From Acidimicrobiaceae bacterium (lineage in GTDB: Bacteria > Actinomycetota > Acidimicrobiia > Acidimicrobiales > RAAP-2), in assembly GCA_003138855.1 (NCBI GenBank), contig PLHF01000043.1:1-54132 (forward strand): a stretch of 54,132 nt of DNA. The letters are read 5' to 3'. Of this stretch, positions 7,974-16,245 are shown one piece after another. The position numbers and the translations under genes were made by a program. Position 1 is the first letter of the stretch. Each line of letters starts with the position of its first letter. The notes under the pieces are model-generated. The model searched no databases and was not told the origin of the DNA. It saw nothing but the letters and a program-made list of their open reading frames with translations.

Positions 7974-8968
7974 GAGCCGGGGGCCCCGAGCGGGTGGTGG
8001 CAGGCCACGGCACGACCGTCGGGCTCCTCCACCAGTGGCGGGACGGTGGTCGTGCAGATCTCGGTGGCACCCGGGCATCGGTTGCGGAAGGCACAGCCCG
8101 ACGGCGCATCGAGCACCGTGCCGGCCTCGCCCTTCAGGATCGCCCGTGAGGACGACCTGCGCGCCTTGAGCGTGGGTGTCGGCACCGCGTCGAGCAGCCC
8201 GCGGGTGTACCAGTGCCTCGGTTCCGCGTAGAGGAGGTCGGCGGGTGCCATCTCGACGAACCTGCCCAGGTACATCACGGCGATCCGATCCGACACATGG
8301 CGCACCACCGAGAGGTCGTGGGCCACGAAGACGTAGGCCAGGCCGAGCTCCTCTTGGAGCTCGCCGAGGAGATTGACGACCTGGGCCTGCACCGAGACGT
8401 CCAACGCGGACACCGGCTCGTCGAGGACGATCAGCTTCGGCTCGGCCGCCAGGGCCCGGGCGATGCCGATCCTCTGGCGCTGGCCACCGGAGAACTCCGC
8501 GGGAAAGCGGTCCGCCATCTCGGGCTTGAGCCCGACCTTCTCGAGGAGCCCTGCCACTCGGTCGTCCGCCTCCTGCCCGGAACCGATGCGCTTGGGAAGT
8601 GCGCCGGCGATGATCCCCCCCACCCTCCGGTGCGGGTTCAACGACGCGTACGGGTTCTGGAACACCATCTGCATCTGGCGGCGGATGGGGCGCAGTGCCC
8701 GGTCGCTCAGCTTGGTGATGTCACGCCCGTGGAAGGTGATCGCTCCGCGCTGGGGCTTGAGGAGGCGGACGATGCAGCGGGAGAGCGTGGTCTTGCCGCA
8801 ACCGGACTCGCCCACGATGCCCACGGTCTCGCCGTCCGCCACGGTGAAGGAGACGTCGTCGACGGCCCGCACCGTCCCCGAGGAGCGGCCGACCACCGAG
8901 CTCCTCACGGGGAACTCGACGCCCACGTGCTCCACGCTGAGGAGCGGCGGGGGAGCGACCGGGGTCAT
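7970..8968 (-). CDS. Oligopeptide/dipeptide ABC transporter ATP-binding protein (OppF-like)
   Basis: This 332-residue ATPase has Walker A GESGCGKTT near residue 52, the signature FSGGQRQRIGIARAL, and Walker B LIVLDEPVSALD. The C-terminal oligopeptide-transporter extension carries three cysteines in a CAFRNRCPGATEIC pattern, as in OppF/DppF proteins that bind an iron-sulfur cluster. It energises import through the two permeases encoded upstream. The start is the ATG at 8968, overlapping the stop of the OppD-like gene (ATGA). Its own stop overlaps the first amidohydrolase gene. Confidence 0.93.
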   Translation of the reverse strand: MTPVAPPPLLSVEHVGVEFPVRSSVVGRSSGTVRAVDDVSFTVADGETVGIVGESGCGKTTLSRCIVRLLKPQRGAITFHGRDITKLSDRALRPIRRQMQMVFQNPYASLNPHRRVGGIIAGALPKRIGSGQEADDRVAGLLEKVGLKPEMADRFPAEFSGGQRQRIGIARALAAEPKLIVLDEPVSALDVSVQAQVVNLLGELQEELGLAYVFVAHDLSVVRHVSDRIAVMYLGRFVEMAPADLLYAEPRHWYTRGLLDAVPTPTLKARRSSSRAILKGEAGTVLDAPSGCAFRNRCPGATEICTTTVPPLVEEPDGRAVACHHPLGAPGS

Positions 8969-10005
8969 CCGATGTCCCCGGCCGGGGCGAGGCCGATGTC
9001 GCCGCCGACCATGCGCAGATGGCGGCGCTCGTCGGGGGTCAGCCAGCAACGGGCGCTCTCGCGGGCCGACGCTCCGGGCACCGGGGCCAACGGCGGCTCC
9101 TCGAGGCAGCGGTCGAAGGCGTGGGGACAGCGGGCGAGGAACGAGCAGCCACCGCCGGCCGTCCCCGGCTCGGGCGGTGCGCCCGGGATGGTCAGAAGCT
9201 GCTCGCGGCGTGGGCGGTCGAGCCGGGGCATCGAGCCGAGCAGGCCCCAGGTGTAGGGGTGCTGGGGATCCTCGAAGATGGATCGGACCGTGCCTTGCTC
9301 GACCACCCGCCCGTTGTACAGCACGACCACCCGGTCGGCCACCTCGGCGACGACGCCCAGGTCGTGGGTGATCAGCAGCACGCCGATCCCGTGGTCGTCG
9401 CAGAGGCTCCGCAGCTGTAACAGGATCTGTGCCTGGATGGTGACGTCGAGGGCGGTGGTGCACTCGTCGGCGATCAACAGGCGTGGGGAGCACGACATGG
9501 CCATGGCGATCATCACCCGCTGGCACATCCCCCCGGACAGCTCGTGTGGATAGGCGTACCACCGCTGTTCGGGCTGGGGGATCCCGAGCCGCCTCATCGA
9601 TTCGATGACCTGTTGACGCGTCTCGGCCTTGTCCAGTGTGGTGTGGGCCCGGATCTGCTCTGCGATCTGCGGGCCCACCCGCTGCACTGGGTTCAGCGAG
9701 GTGACCGGCTCCTGGAACACGATGGCGATCCCCGGACCGCGCACTGCGCGCAGCTGGCTCTCCGGTGCGTCGAGCAGCTCCGAGCCCTCGTATCGGACCG
9801 AGCCCTCGATCCGGGTGGTCGGCGATCGGGTCAGTCCCATGATGGTCAGCGCGGTCACCGACTTGCCGCACCCCGACTCGCCGACGATGCAGACCAGCTC
9901 GCCTTCGTCGAGCTCGAGGCTGACGTCCTCGACGGCCTGGACGACGCCCCGGTCGCTGGAGAACCCGACCCGGAGCTCTTCGACCTCCAGCAGCGGCCCG
10001 GTCAT
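8965..10005 (-). CDS. Oligopeptide/dipeptide ABC transporter ATP-binding protein (OppD-like)
   Basis: This 346-residue ATPase is the partner of the OppF-like subunit. It has Walker [10 protein letters not shown]-loop [12 protein letters not shown], signature [15 protein letters not shown] and a C-terminal oligopeptide-transporter extension with [14 protein letters not shown]. The Walker B region reads [12 protein letters not shown], with Cys in place of the usual Pro after the catalytic Glu. The Glu itself is intact, so activity is expected. The ATG at 10005 overlaps the upstream permease stop by 4 nt. Confidence 0.93.
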   Translation of the reverse strand: MTGPLLEVEELRVGFSSDRGVVQAVEDVSLELDEGELVCIVGESGCGKSVTALTIMGLTRSPTTRIEGSVRYEGSELLDAPESQLRAVRGPGIAIVFQEPVTSLNPVQRVGPQIAEQIRAHTTLDKAETRQQVIESMRRLGIPQPEQRWYAYPHELSGGMCQRVMIAMAMSCSPRLLIADECTTALDVTIQAQILLQLRSLCDDHGIGVLLITHDLGVVAEVADRVVVLYNGRVVEQGTVRSIFEDPQHPYTWGLLGSMPRLDRPRREQLLTIPGAPPEPGTAGGGCSFLARCPHAFDRCLEEPPLAPVPGASARESARCWLTPDERRHLRMVGGDIGLAPAGDIG

Positions 10006-10952
10006 ACCTGCAACCTGACCCGGGGCTCGGCGAAAGCGTGCAGGATGTCGACCGCGGTGGTGAGCAGGACGACGAAGAACGTGCCGTACATCACGATCAC
10101 CATGATCGGCGGGATGTCGAGCAGGCCGATCGACTCGGCCGCGTACTGGCCGACCCCCTGGAGGTTGAAGAGGGTCTCGATCAGGATGGCCCCGCCTCCG
10201 ATCACCCCGGCGAAGTCGAGGCCCCACAGCGAGATGATCGGGATCATGGATGTCCGCAGGACGTGGTGGACGAGGATGCGGCGCTTGGTCAGGCCCTTCG
10301 CCTTGGCCGTGCGGACGAAGTCCTCACCCTCTGTCTCGATGATGCTCGATCGCAGGACCCGCGAGTAGAGCCCGATGAATCCGACCGACAAGCACAGCCA
10401 GGGCAGGATCATGTGGTCCAACCAGCCGAAGAAGCTCTGGCTGATCGGCACGTATCCCCCGTTGGGAAAGATGGAGACCTTGTAGGCCAAGAAGTAGAGG
10501 GCGACGGCGCCGATCACATAGACGGGCACGGAGATGCTCACTGACGCCAGCACGCCCATCAGCCGGTCGACGGTGCCGCCGATGCGCCGGGAGCTGATGA
10601 CACCGATGACGATGGCGCCCGACAGCCAGATCACCGACGCCCCCACGGCGAGGGAGACGGTCGCCGGCAGCCCGGCCCGGAGCTGGCCCAGCACGTTGAT
10701 GTTCCCCGAGTAGGAGACGACGGAGCCGGTGAAGATCTTCTCCATCATGTCGGCGTACTGCACGTACAGGGGCTGGTTGAACCCCCACTCCTTGACCACC
10801 GCCGCCAGCGTGGCCGGCGAGGCACCGCGGCCGGCGATGCGCAGCGCCGGGCTTCCGTTGGGGATCACCTGGAAGATCAAGAAGGTGAAGACCGAGACGA
10901 GAAAGAGCACCACCAGGCTCGACACCAGTCGGCGTGCGATGTACCGGGCCAC
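10002..10952 (-). CDS. ABC transporter permease (DppB/OppB-like)
   Basis: This is a 316-residue inner-membrane protein. It begins MARYIARRLVSSLVVLFLVS, the standard first helix of the family, and has about six membrane segments. The cytoplasmic loop RTAKAKGLTKRRILVHHVLR is the EAA-type motif that contacts the ATPase. With the DppC-like permease it forms the transmembrane channel for the imported peptide-like or glycosylated substrate. The start is the ATG at 10952, directly abutting the DppC-like stop with no spacer. Confidence 0.93.
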   Translation of the reverse strand: MARYIARRLVSSLVVLFLVSVFTFLIFQVIPNGSPALRIAGRGASPATLAAVVKEWGFNQPLYVQYADMMEKIFTGSVVSYSGNINVLGQLRAGLPATVSLAVGASVIWLSGAIVIGVISSRRIGGTVDRLMGVLASVSISVPVYVIGAVALYFLAYKVSIFPNGGYVPISQSFFGWLDHMILPWLCLSVGFIGLYSRVLRSSIIETEGEDFVRTAKAKGLTKRRILVHHVLRTSMIPIISLWGLDFAGVIGGGAILIETLFNLQGVGQYAAESIGLLDIPPIMVIVMYGTFFVVLLTTAVDILHAFAEPRVRLQV

Positions 10953-11969
10953 TTACCGCCCTGCCATGGAGGTGGTGGTGCCGATGGCGTTGCGGAGGCT
11001 CTCCCCGAAGAGGTTCATCGAGACGGTGGTGGCCACCAGCATGATCACCGGCGCGAACAGCAGGCTCGGGGTGCTGGTGATGAGAGCGACGCCGGAGGCG
11101 ATCATCGTCCCCCACGAAGGGTTCGGGGCCTGCACCCCGGCCCCGAGGTAGGACAGGCCCGCTTCGAGGAGGATGGCGTTGGCCACGATCAGCGGGACGA
11201 ACACGACAACGGCCGAGGTCACGTTGGGGAGCACCTCCGAGACGATGATCGACATCGAGCCCTTTCCGAGGAGGCGGGCAGCGGCGACGAACTCCCGCTC
11301 CCTCAGGAGGAGGACCTGGGTGCGGATGGGCCGGGCGAGGTAGGGGATGAAGACGAACCCGATGATCAGGGCGGGGACGAACAGGGAGTTCCCGCTGATG
11401 ACCAACGGCCCGAGTTTGAGGCCTCCGAGCTCCAGGGCGGTCCCGAGGGCGATGCCCAACAGCACCACCGGGTAGGCCCAGATGACGTCGAGGGCGCGCG
11501 ACAGCACGGTGTCGGTCCAGCCGCGGAAGAAGCCGGCGAGGATGCCGGTCAGCGTGCCGAAGGTCAGCGTGATCGCTGCGGCCAGGAACCCGATCATCAG
11601 CGAGGTCCGGCCGCCGTAGAGGAGGCGGACCGCCACGTCCCGGCCGTTGCTGTCCGCTCCGAGGAGGAACTTCGACTGCCAGGTCGGCCCGATGGGGATC
11701 CCCGAGGTCGACACAACGTCGGTCGGCCTGCCCCCCACCCTGATCACCTCGGTCACGTGGTTGTCGTTGGGTCCGGTGCCCGCCACGTACTTCGCGTACA
11801 GGGGCGCGCAGAGACAGGCGATCACGATCAGGGCGAAGACGATCACCGAGCCGATGGCGACCCTGTCGTGCAGCAGCCGGCGGAGGGCCACACGGCGATG
11901 TCGCTCACCATGCGGGCTCGGGGTGTCGGCAGCGAGGGTCTCCGATGACGAGAGTACGATCGGGCTCAC
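10953..11969 (-). CDS. ABC transporter permease (DppC/OppC-like)
   Basis: This 338-residue membrane protein has an N-terminal cytoplasmic stretch, a first helix (IGSVIVFALIVIACLCAPLY), a periplasmic loop containing LLGADSNGRDVAVRLLYGGR, and four to five further helices. The EAA-type loop is near LREREFVAAARLLGKGSMSI. This arrangement is the classic DppC/OppC pattern. The start is the GTG at 11969, chosen because it overlaps the binding-protein stop (GTGA) and precedes the first plausible residues; the longer upstream frame is only antisense or shadow sequence. Confidence 0.92.
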   Translation of the reverse strand: MSPIVLSSSETLAADTPSPHGERHRRVALRRLLHDRVAIGSVIVFALIVIACLCAPLYAKYVAGTGPNDNHVTEVIRVGGRPTDVVSTSGIPIGPTWQSKFLLGADSNGRDVAVRLLYGGRTSLMIGFLAAAITLTFGTLTGILAGFFRGWTDTVLSRALDVIWAYPVVLLGIALGTALELGGLKLGPLVISGNSLFVPALIIGFVFIPYLARPIRTQVLLLREREFVAAARLLGKGSMSIIVSEVLPNVTSAVVVFVPLIVANAILLEAGLSYLGAGVQAPNPSWGTMIASGVALITSTPSLLFAPVIMLVATTVSMNLFGESLRNAIGTTTSMAGR

Positions 11970-13633
11970 GACGTGAGCTGCCAGCTGCTGTAGTCGTTGA
12001 GGTAGATCGGCGAGAAGATCGCCGTGGCGAAGTCGATCCGGTTGGAGAGGAACTTCGAGAGCTGGGCGTAGCCGTAGACAAACTCGTAGGCCTGGGTGTT
12101 GACGTAGGTGTCGAGGCTGGCCCACTGCTGCGCCACGGTCGTGAGCTGGCTGGTCGGCACCTGGTCGAGCGCGGCGGTCGCCTTTTCGATGACCGGGTCG
12201 TCGACGTAGCTGTAGTTGATGTTGTGGGTCGGGTTGATGCTGGCTGCCGACAGGGGGATGTAGAAATCGACCGGGTTGGGGAAGTCCTGGAGCCAGTCGC
12301 CGTCCCCGGTCTGGGCCTTGGTCGCCGCGTCCCCGATGGTCGATCCGTAGATGGCCGGGGCGGTCAGCTTGACCGAGGCGTTGAAGCCGATCGAGTTCAA
12401 CACACTGGCGTAGTACTGGACGTAGGCGGAGCGGGGGCTGGTGTTGAACCCCCACACCGTCACCGGGGCGCCGGTCAGGCCCGAGCTGGCCACGAGCGCC
12501 TTGGCCTTGGCCACGTCGGGCCCGTTGGTCTGGTTGACGCAATTCCCGTCCTGATGGCCGACGACCCCGGGGGGGATGAAGTTGCATCCCGGGGAGAGGA
12601 ATCCACTGGACAGCCGTTCGAGGGCGGTCCGGTCGACCGCCTCGGACACGGCGATGCGTGCGTTCTTGTTGTCGAAGGGGGCGATGGTGGTGTTCATCCA
12701 GAAGTAGAAGGTCCAGGGGGTGGGGATGGTCTCGAACCGCGAGGACGCGGTCGACTTGATCGACGAGAGCAGCGTGGCGGGGATGGGGCTGCTCGGGTCG
12801 AAGGCGTCCACCTTGTTCTGCAGGACGTTCTCCGCGGCGATGAGCGGGTTGCTCTCGGTGGAGACGCTGACGTCGACGTGCCCGAGGGGTACGCCGGGGA
12901 GGTGAAAGGAGGCGAACCCGGGCGTCCGCACCAGCTCGAAGGATGAGTTGGAGACGACGTTCTCGAACATGTAGGGGCCGACACCCACCGGCGGATTCGA
13001 GATCTGGTCGGTCATCGGCGTGCCCGTCGGCACCAGCCCCGCGGCGGTGAAGGCGAGGACGTTGTCGAACGGACCGTAGTCGGAGATCAGATTGATGGTT
13101 ATCTGGTTGGTGCTCGGGTCCGAGACGATGCCGCTGATGGACGAGGCCTTCCCGGACTGGTAGTCGGCCGCCCCGGCGATGGTCGTGGTGAGGAAGGACA
13201 CGCCGCCCCAGTTCAACTTGATGTCGCGCTCGATGGCGTAGGCGAAGTCACCGACCTGGACCGGCTTCCCGTTCGAGTACTTGAGGCCCGATCGGAGCGT
13301 GAGGGTGTAGGTCTTGCCGCCGTTGGTGATCACGGGCATGCCCGTGGCCAGGCCCGGGATCACCTGGGACCCGGCAGTGCCGTTGGCGTGGGCGTAGGTG
13401 AGCAGACCGGTGTAGACGAGCCAGTCCGCGTCCTGCGACTGGGCGGTGTAGGCCAGGCCGGGGTCGAGTGTCCCCGGAGACGACACCAGATCGACGGTGG
13501 CGGTCCCGCCGCCGCTGCCGCTGCCGCTGCCGGCGGACGAGCTCGAGCTCCCCCCACCGCAGGCGGCCAGCAGGATGGCGGCCGCCACGGCCAGCGCACC
13601 GGCCCTCGTCGACTTCATGATTCTGGTGTTCAC
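11966..13633 (-). CDS. ABC transporter substrate-binding lipoprotein (family 5, peptide type)
   Basis: This is an extracellular solute-binding protein of about 555 residues anchored as a lipoprotein. A short positive N-region and hydrophobic segment lead to the lipobox LAAC, with the modified cysteine at about residue 25, followed by a Ser/Gly-rich linker. The mature part has SBP_bac_5 features such as a GTLDPGLAYTAQ-type opening, NPPVGVGPYMFE and FYFWMNTTIAPFDN. It captures the substrate for the downstream permeases. GTG at 13633 is preferred because GGGAGAG lies just before it; ATG at 13645 and ATG at 13618 are alternatives. The 75-nt gap from the ROK gene suggests the same transcript. Confidence 0.92.
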   Translation of the reverse strand: MNTRIMKSTRAGALAVAAAILLAACGGGSSSSSAGSGSGSGGGTATVDLVSSPGTLDPGLAYTAQSQDADWLVYTGLLTYAHANGTAGSQVIPGLATGMPVITNGGKTYTLTLRSGLKYSNGKPVQVGDFAYAIERDIKLNWGGVSFLTTTIAGAADYQSGKASSISGIVSDPSTNQITINLISDYGPFDNVLAFTAAGLVPTGTPMTDQISNPPVGVGPYMFENVVSNSSFELVRTPGFASFHLPGVPLGHVDVSVSTESNPLIAAENVLQNKVDAFDPSSPIPATLLSSIKSTASSRFETIPTPWTFYFWMNTTIAPFDNKNARIAVSEAVDRTALERLSSGFLSPGCNFIPPGVVGHQDGNCVNQTNGPDVAKAKALVASSGLTGAPVTVWGFNTSPRSAYVQYYASVLNSIGFNASVKLTAPAIYGSTIGDAATKAQTGDGDWLQDFPNPVDFYIPLSAASINPTHNINYSYVDDPVIEKATAALDQVPTSQLTTVAQQWASLDTYVNTQAYEFVYGYAQLSKFLSNRIDFATAIFSPIYLNDYSSWQLTS

Positions 13634-13690
13634 TGTCTCTCCCATCCCAGGTGTCTCCGGTCGATGCTCCTCGACGCTCGTCGTCGCTCG

Positions 13691-13777
13691 GTCAACTGCG
13701 CACCCTGTCCCACCGCTCCGTCAACTCCGCACCCTGTCCCACCGCTTCGTCAACTCCGCACTCTGCCTTCCTGCTCC
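13691..13777. repeat. 29-bp tandem repeat, three copies
   Basis: Three head-to-tail copies with a 29-bp period start at 13691, 13720 and 13749. The shared core is gtcaactccgcaccctgt; the third copy is degenerate. There are no spacers, so it is not CRISPR. The second and third copies overlap the 3' end of the ROK regulator gene and encode its last residues out of phase with the period. The first copy lies between that gene and the binding-protein gene. Confidence 0.9.
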
Positions 13778-14956
13778 GCCCTCCAGGGCCTCCGCCAGCA
13801 CGGTCATGGAGCGCCGCAACTCGTCGTCGCCGCTCGCGTCGACCACGGCACCGAGTTCCCGGTACGCGGCCTCAAGGGCGATCGCCACCGCGCCGAGTGC
13901 CCCGGCCGGATCACCCAGGTGCGAGATCCGGAGCCTCGGGGCCGTCTCCAGTGCGTCGCCCAATCGCTGCTGGACGACGGGGAGGACGGCGCCCAGTGAC
14001 CGGGACACGCCACCGCCGATGACGATCACCTCCGGTTCGTAGGCAACGGCGCACGCCATGCAGCCGGCGAACAGAGCGTCGAGGATCCGTGCGCGCAACC
14101 GGATCCGGGGTCCAGGGTCGTCGCCGCCGAGCACCGCCATGGGACTCGGCTCTTCCAACCCGAGTTCCTCGGCCGCCCTGGTGATAGCGGTTCCGCTGAT
14201 GACGTCCTCCAACACGGTCCCGTCGAGCGCCACCGGTAGCATGCCGATCTCACCGACCAGGCCGGTTGCCCCGGTGAGCAGGCGACCCTGCAGGGCGACG
14301 CCGGCCCCCACGCCCGTCCCGACGGTCACCATCACGGCGACCTCGGCCCCGATGGCGGCCCCGGCACAGAGCTCGCCGACCAGGGCAAGGTTCGAGTCGT
14401 TCTCGACGATGCAGGTCCGTTCGAGACCCGCCTCGAGTTGCCGGCGGAAGCGGTCTCCCTCGATGACCCTGAGGTTGGGTGCGTGGCGGATCCGCCCGGT
14501 GTCGGCCTGCACGACACCGGGGACACCGACCACAGCGGAGGTGGGGAGTGGCCGGCCCTGGTCGGCGCATGCGTTGGTCACCTGGTCGGTGAGCCACCCT
14601 GCCAGCTCCTTCGAGGTGCCCCCGTGGGCCGTGGGGGCACGCCACGCGGACACCAGCCGTGCCCGATGGTCGGTCAGGATGAAGCGGGTCGACGTGCCCC
14701 CGATGTCGATGCCACAGACCAGGTCGTCCGCGCCCCTGAATCCGAGCGTCTGGGTCGAGCGGCCGATGGCCGGCCCGTTGACAAGCGGTCCCTCGACGAT
14801 CTGTCCGCCCTCGACCAGTTGGCGCACCAGCCGGGACACGGTTGCCTTGCTGAGGCCCGTGTCGTCCACGATCTGCTGTCGGTTCGACTCGCCCCGGAGC
14901 ACCACGGTCCGCATGATGGCGGCCTCGTTCTGGAGACGTGCGTCAGAGGTTCTCAC
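13721..14956 (-). CDS. ROK-family transcriptional regulator
   Basis: This protein of about 411 residues joins an N-terminal winged helix (NRQQIVDDTGLSKATVSRLV) to a sugar-kinase-like ROK domain (GIDIGGTSTRF, then VENDSNLALVGE with the catalytic-type Asp, and VIVIGGGVS). The usual zinc-binding GHxxx...CxCGxxGC cluster is absent: the sequence runs GEIGMLPVALDGTVLEDVISG. It therefore probably senses a sugar or sugar phosphate rather than phosphorylating it. The start is set at GTG 14956 because the promoter predicted at 14993-15021 would put transcription start near 14986, downstream of the longer TTG start at 14992. The C-terminal tail is encoded by the 29-bp repeats. It precedes the transporter operon on the same strand and probably controls it. 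Confidence 0.88.
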   Translation of the reverse strand: MRTSDARLQNEAAIMRTVVLRGESNRQQIVDDTGLSKATVSRLVRQLVEGGQIVEGPLVNGPAIGRSTQTLGFRGADDLVCGIDIGGTSTRFILTDHRARLVSAWRAPTAHGGTSKELAGWLTDQVTNACADQGRPLPTSAVVGVPGVVQADTGRIRHAPNLRVIEGDRFRRQLEAGLERTCIVENDSNLALVGELCAGAAIGAEVAVMVTVGTGVGAGVALQGRLLTGATGLVGEIGMLPVALDGTVLEDVISGTAITRAAEELGLEEPSPMAVLGGDDPGPRIRLRARILDALFAGCMACAVAYEPEVIVIGGGVSRSLGAVLPVVQQRLGDALETAPRLRISHLGDPAGALGAVAIALEAAYRELGAVVDASGDDELRRSMTVLAEALEGGAGRQSAELTKRWDRVRS

Positions 14957-14975
14957 CGGGCCTGCCCGGGTGTAA

Positions 14976-14990
14976 GTTTCACTGTGAGAC
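14976..14990. promoter_or_regulatory. Dyad operator candidate for the ROK regulator
   Basis: The sequence GTTTCACTGTGAGAC is a palindrome centred on one base, with 6 of 7 arm positions pairing. It lies just downstream of the predicted -10 box of the ROK gene promoter, at the expected transcription start, which is a classic repressor position. It is also 56 nt upstream of the divergent C69 peptidase start, so it could act on both sides. Confidence 0.45.
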
Positions 14991-14992
14991 AA

Positions 14993-15021
14993 GTTCTAGG
15001 TTTGCACCGGCAGCTTGTCAA
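14993..15021 (-). promoter_or_regulatory. Sigma-70-type promoter for the ROK gene and transporter operon
   Basis: On the minus strand there is a perfect TTGACA -35 box (plus positions 15016-15021), a 17-nt spacer, and TAGAAC as a -10-like box (14993-14998). The spacing is ideal. It points into the ROK regulator and fits a GTG start at 14956 with a leader of about 30 nt. Confidence 0.6.
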
Positions 15022-15045
15022 GGTGGATGAGACCGGGGGAGCCCG

Positions 15046-16245
15046 ATGTGTGATTCGTTCGTGACCGTCACCGACGACGGGGTCATGTTCGCCAAGAACA
15101 GCGACCGCGACCCCAACGAGTCCCAGGTGCTCCAGTGGGTCGAGGCCGCCGACCATCAGCCCGGGGACCGGGTCGTCTGCACGTGGATCGACATCCCCCA
15201 GGTCGCCCACACCCACGCGGTGCTGGTCTCCCGCCCGTGGTGGATGTGGGGGGCGGAGATGGGGGCCAACGAGCACGGGGTGGTCATCGGCAACGAGGCC
15301 GTGTTCACCAAGGGCCCCCGTGGCGGCAAGGCGCTCCTCGGCATGGACCTGGTGCGCCTGGGTCTCGAGCGGGCCACCACGGCCGAGGGGGCCGTCGCCG
15401 TCATCATCGAACTGCTCGAGCGCCACGGCCAGGGAGGCCCATGCAGCCACGACCGCCCCGGCTTCACCTACGACAACAGCTTTCTGGTGGCCGATCCCAC
15501 CGGCGCGCTCGTGGTGGAGACAGCCGGCCGCCAGTCGGCAACCGAGGCCGTCACCGGCAGGGGGCGCAGCATCTCCAACGGCCTCACGATCCCCTCCTTC
15601 GCCCGGGGGCGCGCCGATCGGGTCCGCACGTGGGTGGCCTCGGCATCTGCCCGCCGCCGGCTGACCGAGCCGCTGGCCTGCCGGGCACGTGGCCCGGCCG
15701 ACCTCATGGAGGCACTCCGCGAGCACGGCGGCACCGTGTCCCCGCGATGGTCGGCAGTCCACGGCGGCCTGGGTGCGCCGTGCGTCCATGCAGGAGGGAT
15801 CCTCTCGTCCAGCCAGACGACGGCGTCCTGGGTCTCCGACCTGCGGGACGGACCCCGTCATTGGGCGACCGCCACCTCGGCACCCTGCACGTCCCTGTTC
15901 AAGCCGGTGGAGATCGGCACTCCGGTGGACCTCGGCCCGGTGCCCACCAACGTCTTCGATCCGTGGACGACCTGGTGGCGCCACGAGCTCCTGCACCGGA
16001 GCACCATGGTCGCCCACGGCACGCTGCTGCCCCGCTACCACCACGCCCGCACCCGAACCGAGTCGGGGTGGCTCGCCGATCCCCCCTCCTCGGAGGCGGC
16101 CTTCCATGAGGCCGATCACCTCGAACAGCAGTGGTTGGCCGACGTCTCCTCCGCCCACCTGCGCGATGGGCGCCCGGCATGGGTTCGCCGATCGTGGCGG
16201 GCAGTAGATCGTGCCGCCCGGATCGACGAGGAGCTCCACCGGTGA
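15046..16245 (+). CDS. Peptidase C69 / secernin-like dipeptidase
   Basis: This 399-residue protein begins MCDSFVTVTDDGVMFAKNSDR. The cysteine at position 2 would become the N-terminal nucleophile after removal of Met, as in the Ntn-hydrolase C69 and secernin families. Further conserved parts are MWGAEMGANEHGVVIGNEAVFT and the YDNSFLVADPTGALVVET segment. Related enzymes cleave dipeptides. GGGGGAG (15035-15041) is a strong ribosome binding site for the ATG at 15046. It is divergent from the ROK and transporter operon and overlaps the amine-oxidase GTG by 4 nt (GTGA), so the pair is probably part of the same regulon. No signal peptide is seen, which favours a cytoplasmic role. Confidence 0.85.
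   Translation: MCDSFVTVTDDGVMFAKNSDRDPNESQVLQWVEAADHQPGDRVVCTWIDIPQVAHTHAVLVSRPWWMWGAEMGANEHGVVIGNEAVFTKGPRGGKALLGMDLVRLGLERATTAEGAVAVIIELLERHGQGGPCSHDRPGFTYDNSFLVADPTGALVVETAGRQSATEAVTGRGRSISNGLTIPSFARGRADRVRTWVASASARRRLTEPLACRARGPADLMEALREHGGTVSPRWSAVHGGLGAPCVHAGGILSSSQTTASWVSDLRDGPRHWATATSAPCTSLFKPVEIGTPVDLGPVPTNVFDPWTTWWRHELLHRSTMVAHGTLLPRYHHARTRTESGWLADPPSSEAAFHEADHLEQQWLADVSSAHLRDGRPAWVRRSWRAVDRAARIDEELHR

Noticed and set aside
13691..13777. Possible CRISPR array
   Set aside because: The 29-bp units are directly adjacent with no spacers, and no cas genes are present.
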